NCBI RefSeq assembly: GCF_900100315.1
Contig: NZ_FNFF01000003.1
Location: forward strand, 345,813-409,812
DNA length: 64,000 nucleotides
Source: Streptomyces indicus
GTDB lineage: Bacteria; Actinomycetota; Actinomycetes; Streptomycetales; Streptomycetaceae
Reading direction: 5' to 3'
Positions within the stretch are counted from its first letter, which is position 1; each line of letters begins with the position of its first letter. The position numbers and the translations under genes were made by a program. Below are positions 59,681-64,000 of this stretch, piece by piece. The notes under the pieces are model-generated. The model worked only from the letters and a program-made list of their open reading frames with translations, searched no databases and was not told the DNA's origin.

Positions 59681-60622
59681 TCACCCTTTCAACGCGCCCG
59701 CGAGCGCCCGCACTTCACGTTCGGCGAAGCCCGGGTCCCGGGCCATCAGGCGGACCAGGGCGGCCCGAGTCTCGCGGGTGCGGCCGGCGGCGACCAATGC
59801 GCGGGCGCGGGTCAGGGCGGGGGCCAGTTCCGCGTGGCGCGTGACCCCGGTGCACGCCTCCTCGTCGAACCACCGCTCGGCCGGGAACGAACGGGTCAGC
59901 TTCGGCTCGCAGTCGGCCAGTTCGCTCCATACGCCGGGAGGCAGCGACACATTGACCACGTGCCGCGCGGGCAGCGTGCCCACCCAGTCGAGCCCCTGCT
60001 GCCACCGCTCGTGATGCGGGCTCGACTTGCCGCGCGCCGTGACCCCCACGTACCGGAGCTTGCGCCGGATGACCGGCCAGGGCTCGCGGCACTCGTCGAT
60101 CCACTCGGCGAGCTGCCGGTGCAGCGTGGTGAAGCTGCGCCCCTCGTACACCACGTCCACCAGCGCCACCGGACGCCTGCGGCGGGCCAGCGCGTGCGGC
60201 GAAAGCCCCGCGGCGGCGAGGTGGCCGCGGAAACGCAGCCGCTGGGCGGCGGTCCAGCGCGCGTCGTCCATGCACGACACCGGCAACCGCCCGACCCGCC
60301 CCTCCCAGCCAGCCCCCTCCAGCGCACCCGTCAGCAGGTCGTACATCCCGTCGAGGGACCGCCCGAGGAAGCACAGATCGGCTCCGCCCGCCCGGGCAAG
60401 CACCTTCGCGGTGCACTCGGTCAGCGCCTCCAGGTACCACTGGCTCACGCTCCCGTCCCCCACGTGGGGCGGCGGCTCGGGCAGGGCGCCGATGCGGTCC
60501 GGCCGGCCGCCCGCGTACGACGAGAGGGTCCAGCGGTACGGCTGGGGAGGCGGCGGCAGGCAGGGGTCGGAGGGCGAGGGCGGACGGGGACGGGAGGGCG
60601 AGGGCGCGGCGGAAGAAGTCAT
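59681..60622 (-). CDS. Hypothetical protein with phosphoribosyltransferase-like motif
   Basis: 313 residues. Pro-rich N-terminus (about 1-30), then a globular domain with FLGRSLDGMYDLL and VALVDVVYEGRSFTTLHRQL; the latter resembles the PRPP-binding loop of type I phosphoribosyltransferases (VDDVxxTGRS), with Asp and Gly-Arg-Ser kept. Basic RRRRPVALV precedes it. No close family recognised. The start at 60622 lacks a ribosome site. Converges with the DUF202 pair and is divergent from the MBL hydrolase. Confidence 0.65.
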   Translation of the reverse strand: MTSSAAPSPSRPRPPSPSDPCLPPPPQPYRWTLSSYAGGRPDRIGALPEPPPHVGDGSVSQWYLEALTECTAKVLARAGGADLCFLGRSLDGMYDLLTGALEGAGWEGRVGRLPVSCMDDARWTAAQRLRFRGHLAAAGLSPHALARRRRPVALVDVVYEGRSFTTLHRQLAEWIDECREPWPVIRRKLRYVGVTARGKSSPHHERWQQGLDWVGTLPARHVVNVSLPPGVWSELADCEPKLTRSFPAERWFDEEACTGVTRHAELAPALTRARALVAAGRTRETRAALVRLMARDPGFAEREVRALAGALKG

Positions 60623-60778
60623 CCCGAGAAGGACAGCACCCGCGTCACGCCTGCGGCATCCGGTTTTCCGGCCGCCGCCCCACGTCGCGCCTGCCCGGCA
60701 CCGCCCCCAACTGGCAGGATCGCACCGACCAGTTGAGACCGTGCGAAGACCGCGCACGGGAACCCGGGGGACGGGGCC

Positions 60779-61690
60779 ATGAGCGCAGGGCAGCCGTATG
60801 TCGAGCGGCTCACGCCGGACGTCAGCGCGTACATCCAGCCCGACGGCGGGTGGTGCCTGAACAACGCGGGGTGGGTGAGCGACGGGGAGAGCTCCCTGCT
60901 CGTGGACACCGCCGCCACCGAGCGCCGCGCGCGCGAGCTTCGGGAGGCGCTGCTCGCCGACGGGGCGCCGCTGCCGGGCCACGTCGTGAACACGCACCAC
61001 CACGGCGACCACACGTACGGCAACGGGGTGTTCGCGCCCGGGGCGGTCGTCGTCGCGCACGAGCAGTGCCGGGCCGAGGCGCTGGCGGCCGGGCACCAGC
61101 TCCATCTCCTGTGGCCGCAGACGGACTTCGGCACGATCGCGATCACGCCCGCCTCGCTCACGTACAGCCGCCGGATGACCCTGCACACGGCCGGGTGCGA
61201 GGTGGTGCTGATCCATCCCGGGGTGGCGCACACGACCGGGGACTCGATCGTGTGGCTGCCGCGGCAGCGGATCGTGTTCACCGGGGACCTGATCTTCGAG
61301 GGCGGCACGCCGTTCCTGCCGATGGGCTCGCTCAGCGGGTCGCTGCGGGCCCTCGACGTGCTGCGGGAGCTCGGGGCCGAGACCGTGGTGCCAGGGCACG
61401 GGCCGGTGACGGATCCGTCCGCGTACGAACGGGCCGAGCGCTACTTCCGCTTCCTCGGCGAGAGGGCCGAGGAGGCGTACGAGGCCGGGCGCACCCCTCT
61501 TGAGGCCGCGCAGGCGACCGATCTCGGGGAGTTCGCCGCATGGCCGGAGAGCGAGCGGTTCGTGGCGAACCTGCACCGCGCCTACGCCGAGCTCGACGGC
61601 AGGCCTCCCGGGTCCCCGCTCGATCCGGTCGCCGTGTTCGGGGACATGGCGGTGATGAACGGCGGGCGGATGGTCTCCTGTCACGCCTGA
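60779..61690 (+). CDS. MBL-fold metallo-hydrolase
   Basis: 303 residues. Zinc motif THHHGDHTYGN (HxHxDH), further ligands in HPGVAHTTGD, FTGDLIFEGG and VPGHGP, the full metallo-beta-lactamase set. Hydrolyses a thioester, lactone or similar; substrate unknown. The ribosome site GGGGACGGGG is upstream. Followed by 21-bp tandem repeats and the phosphotransferase gene. Confidence 0.9.
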   Translation: MSAGQPYVERLTPDVSAYIQPDGGWCLNNAGWVSDGESSLLVDTAATERRARELREALLADGAPLPGHVVNTHHHGDHTYGNGVFAPGAVVVAHEQCRAEALAAGHQLHLLWPQTDFGTIAITPASLTYSRRMTLHTAGCEVVLIHPGVAHTTGDSIVWLPRQRIVFTGDLIFEGGTPFLPMGSLSGSLRALDVLRELGAETVVPGHGPVTDPSAYERAERYFRFLGERAEEAYEAGRTPLEAAQATDLGEFAAWPESERFVANLHRAYAELDGRPPGSPLDPVAVFGDMAVMNGGRMVSCHA

Positions 61691-61751
61691 GACGCGCCCC
61701 GTCCCACCCGAGGCGCACCCCGTCCCACCCGAGGCGCACCCCGTCCCAGCT
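61691..61751. repeat. 21-bp tandem repeats
   Basis: GAGGCGCACCCCGTCCCACC+C at 61710-61730 and 61731-61751 (last bases vary), preceded by a shorter copy at 61691-61709. Starts at the MBL stop codon. Confidence 0.85.
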
Positions 61752-61866
61752 GAGGCACGCTGCTGTCACGTCCGCGGCACCCCGCACGAAACGACGGGCC
61801 GAAACGGGACGGACCGGGCGCTCGGCCACGAGAGACCGATCACGTGACGCCCATGCACTGGACTAC

Positions 61867-61884
61867 ATACCGACTGGTCGGCAT
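61867..61884. promoter_or_regulatory. Candidate TetR-type operator upstream of phosphotransferase
   Basis: ATACCGACTGGTCGGCAT; core CCGAC-TG-GTCGG is a perfect 12-bp palindrome. 33-50 nt before the phosphotransferase ATG, so repression of the phosphotransferase/acyl-CoA dehydrogenase operon is likely. The repressor gene is not in the window. Confidence 0.55.
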
Positions 61885-61916
61885 CATTCTTGCCAGTCCA
61901 CCACGAGGAGCGACGC

Positions 61917-62939
61917 ATGAGCTCAGACCAGCTGCCAGGTCTCGATCTGGACCGGCTGCGCGACCGACTCGACCAGGAGGTGCCCGGTCTCGTCCAGGGT
62001 CCGCTGCAGGGGCGGCACATCGAAGGCGGCCGGTCGAACCTCACGTACGACATCACCGACGGCACCTCGCGCTGGGTCGTGCGCCGTCCGCCGCTCGGCC
62101 ACGTCCTCGCCACCGCGCACGACATGAAGCGCGAGCACCGGGTGATCGAGGCGCTGCACCCGACGACGGTGCCGGTGCCCAAGCCGCTGCTCCTGTGCGA
62201 GGACGAGGAGGTGGTCGGTGCGCCGTTCTACGTGATGGAGTTCGTGGCCGGCACACCGTACCGGACCGCCGAGGAGCTGGCTCCGCTCGGTCCCGAGCGG
62301 ACCCGCGCGGCCGTGTTCTCTCTGGTGGACACGCTGGTCGATCTGCACGCCGTGGATCCGGACGCGGTCGGCCTCGGCGACTTCGGGCGCCCCGACGGCT
62401 TCCTCGACCGCCAGCTGCGGCGCTGGGGCAAGCAGCTGGACGCCTCGCGCAACCGCGACCTCGCCGGGATCGACGAGCTGCACGCCGCGCTCGGCCGCGC
62501 CCTGCCGGTCTCGCCCGCGCCGACCGTGATCCACGGCGACTACCGGCTGGACAACGTGCTGCTCGGCGAGGACGACCGGATCAAGGCCGTGCTCGACTGG
62601 GAGATGTCGACGCTCGGCGACCCGCTCACCGACCTCGGGCTGCTGGTCATGTACAGCGTGCGCCTTGAGCTGCCCGACTCCCCCATCTCCACCACCGCGT
62701 CGGCCGTCGGCCATCCCTCGCCGCAGGAGCTGATCGAGCGGTACGCCGAGCGCTCGGGCCGCGATGTGTCGGCCGTGTCCTGGTACACCGCGTTCGCCTG
62801 GTTCAAGCTCGCGGTGATCCTCGAGGGCATCCACTACCGCTACACCCTCGGCCAGACCGTCGGCTCCGGCTTCGACCGGATCGGCGAACTCGTCCCCGTC
62901 TTCATCGAGCACGGCCTGACCACCCTTCAGGAAGGCTGA
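61917..62939 (+). CDS. Aminoglycoside-phosphotransferase-like kinase (acyl-CoA locus)
   Basis: 340 residues from the ATG at 61917 with GAGGAG 7 nt upstream. Protein-kinase-like fold: VIHGDYRLDNVLL is the catalytic HGDxxxxN loop and AVLDWEMSTLGDPLTDLGLL the metal-binding LDWE; YDITDGTSRWVVRRPPLG holds the ATP Lys/Arg. Such proteins are commonly next to acyl-CoA dehydrogenases (FadE36-like) and may phosphorylate hydroxyacyl intermediates before dehydration. Here an acyl-CoA dehydrogenase starts 7 nt downstream, which supports that role. Confidence 0.9.
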   Translation: MSSDQLPGLDLDRLRDRLDQEVPGLVQGPLQGRHIEGGRSNLTYDITDGTSRWVVRRPPLGHVLATAHDMKREHRVIEALHPTTVPVPKPLLLCEDEEVVGAPFYVMEFVAGTPYRTAEELAPLGPERTRAAVFSLVDTLVDLHAVDPDAVGLGDFGRPDGFLDRQLRRWGKQLDASRNRDLAGIDELHAALGRALPVSPAPTVIHGDYRLDNVLLGEDDRIKAVLDWEMSTLGDPLTDLGLLVMYSVRLELPDSPISTTASAVGHPSPQELIERYAERSGRDVSAVSWYTAFAWFKLAVILEGIHYRYTLGQTVGSGFDRIGELVPVFIEHGLTTLQEG

Positions 62940-62945
62940 TTCCGC

Positions 62946-64000
62946 ATGGACTTCGCATTCGACGCCCGTACCGAGGAACTGCGTGCCAAGCTGCTCGCGT
63001 TCATGGACGAGCACGTGTACCCGGCGCAGCAGGTGATGCACGAGCAGACCGCGGGGCAGGACTCCCCGTGGGACGTGCCGCCGGTGGTCGAGGAGGTCAA
63101 GGCCGAGGCCAAGCGCCAGGGCCTGTGGAACCTCTTCCTGCCGGACGCCGAGTACGGCGCGGGCCTGACGAACCTCCAGTACGCGCCGCTGGCCGAAATC
63201 ACCGGCCGCGCCCCGCACTTGGCGCCCACCGCGCTGAACTGCGCCGCGCCGGACACGGGCAACATGGAGGTGCTGTTCCAGTTCGGCAGCGACGAGCAGA
63301 AGAAGCAGTGGCTGGAGCCGCTGCTCGCCGGTGAGATCCGCTCGGCGTTCGCGATGACCGAGCCCGCGGTGGCCTCCTCGGACGCCACCAACATCGAGAC
63401 CCGGATCGAGCGCGACGGTGACGAGTACGTCATCAACGGCCGCAAGTGGTACATCTCCGGGGCCATGAACCCGGCCTGCCAGATCTTCATCGTGATGGGC
63501 AAGACGGACCCGGACAACGCGGACATCCGCCGTCAGCAGTCGATGATCCTGGTCCCGCGCGACACCCCGGGCCTCACCGTGAAGCGCGCCATGCAGGTCT
63601 TCGGATACGAGGACCACTGGCACGGCGGGCACGCCGAGGTGGTCTTCGACAACGTGCGCGTACCGGCAAGCAACCTGATCGGCGAGGAGGGCGGCGGCTT
63701 CGCCATCGCCCAGGCGCGCCTCGGCCCGGGCCGTATCCACCACTGCATGCGCCTGATCGGCATGGCCGAGGCGGCGATCGAGCTGATGTGCCGCCGCGCG
63801 GTGTCCCGCGAGGCCTTCGGCAAGCCGCTCGCCCAGCAGGGCGTCGTGCACAACTGGATCGCGGACGCCCGGGTCGCCGTGGAGCAGCTGCGGCTGCTCG
63901 TCCTGAAGACCGCCTGGCTGATGGACACCGTCGGCAACAAGGGCGCGCACACCGAGATCCAGGCCATCAAGATCGCGACGCCGCGTACGGTCGTGGACAT
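62946..64000 (+). CDS. Acyl-CoA dehydrogenase, 3' end outside window
   Basis: At least 351 residues, cut at the window end. FAD-dependent acyl-CoA dehydrogenase family: N-terminal helical domain, [20 protein letters not shown] (FAD/acyl contact), GRKWYISGA, and the C-terminal domain beginning [20 protein letters not shown]. Introduces a double bond into an acyl-CoA; with the preceding phosphotransferase it belongs to the group acting on 4- or longer-chain hydroxyacyl-CoAs. GGAAGG about 10 nt upstream of the ATG. The catalytic Glu is likely beyond the edge. Confidence 0.93.
   Translation, partial: MDFAFDARTEELRAKLLAFMDEHVYPAQQVMHEQTAGQDSPWDVPPVVEEVKAEAKRQGLWNLFLPDAEYGAGLTNLQYAPLAEITGRAPHLAPTALNCAAPDTGNMEVLFQFGSDEQKKQWLEPLLAGEIRSAFAMTEPAVASSDATNIETRIERDGDEYVINGRKWYISGAMNPACQIFIVMGKTDPDNADIRRQQSMILVPRDTPGLTVKRAMQVFGYEDHWHGGHAEVVFDNVRVPASNLIGEEGGGFAIAQARLGPGRIHHCMRLIGMAEAAIELMCRRAVSREAFGKPLAQQGVVHNWIADARVAVEQLRLLVLKTAWLMDTVGNKGAHTEIQAIKIATPRTVVD

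Noticed and set aside
61923..63950. 675-codon minus-strand open frame
   Set aside because: Antisense to the phosphotransferase and acyl-CoA dehydrogenase genes, whose motifs are complete.
1..64000. Mobile elements, integrases, attachment sites or biosynthetic gene cluster
   Set aside because: No transposase, integrase, terminal repeats, PKS/NRPS modules or composition break was seen; the one tRNA gene is followed by its own terminator, with no 3' duplication noticed.

Overview
The window is high-GC DNA of a Streptomyces chromosome core. The gene content and order agree, as far as I can recall, with the S. coelicolor SCO1647-SCO1690 interval: proteasome ATPase, metH, gylR-glpFKD, parJ, mshC, then the chaplin pair chpC/chpH. 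I see no insertion sequence, integrase, prophage, CRISPR array or rRNA. There is one tRNA gene. Genes are tightly packed, and several pairs overlap by 4 to 59 nt.

Layout. 1-9.2 kb: pupylation/proteasome genes (dop partial, arc), a small ferredoxin, a secreted protein, trmI, a site-2-type protease with CBS domains, a stand-alone Fe-S RecB-like nuclease and an orphan response regulator. 9.2-13.8 kb: two tandem peptide-type substrate-binding lipoproteins without permeases, and a HAD phosphatase. 13.9-22.8 kb: metH, then the divergent glycerol regulon gylR-glpF-glpK-glpD. 23-27.4 kb: a GntR regulator, an L-fuconate dehydratase-like enolase, parJ (PAC2 family) and a Tat-exported beta-propeller. 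27.7-32.4 kb: mshC (mycothiol), a kinase-like/zinc-ribbon/phosphatase gene trio, and corA. 32.5-39.8 kb: small proteins, a ferritin-like protein, an F420-type oxidoreductase, an aldo/keto reductase coupled to a RecD2-like protein that has lost its ATPase residues, and a repeat-rich spacer. 39.8-41 kb: chaplins. 41-49 kb: M20 peptidase, tRNA-Leu(GAG), small zinc and DUF2267 proteins, a membrane-spanning XRE regulator pair with extracytoplasmic domains, a secreted peptidoglycan-binding protein, a DeoR regulator and a VOC protein. 49-64 kb: MMPL exporter, YchJ, gluconokinase, GNAT, a molybdoenzyme/cytochrome b pair, ASCH, an FAD dehydrogenase, a DMT transporter, NUDIX, DUF202 pair, a PRTase-like protein, an MBL hydrolase, and a phosphotransferase/acyl-CoA dehydrogenase operon cut by the window end.

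Functional threads. Protein turnover is represented by Dop and the ARC ATPase. Glycerol uptake and catabolism form one operon with shared candidate GylR sites. Redox and thiol chemistry appears in MshC, the ferredoxin, the F420-type enzyme and the Mo/cytochrome b pair. Surface development appears in ChpC and ChpH. Envelope sensing is suggested by the XRE/peptidoglycan-binding cluster. Many convergent gene ends carry long perfect-stem hairpins, the usual Streptomyces terminator form.

The least explained items are the ATPase-dead RecD2-like protein, the kinase-like/zinc-ribbon/phosphatase trio beside mshC, the transmembrane XRE pair, and several perfect palindromes in promoters that have no regulator gene nearby. 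All family calls come from reading motifs by eye. No database search was run.
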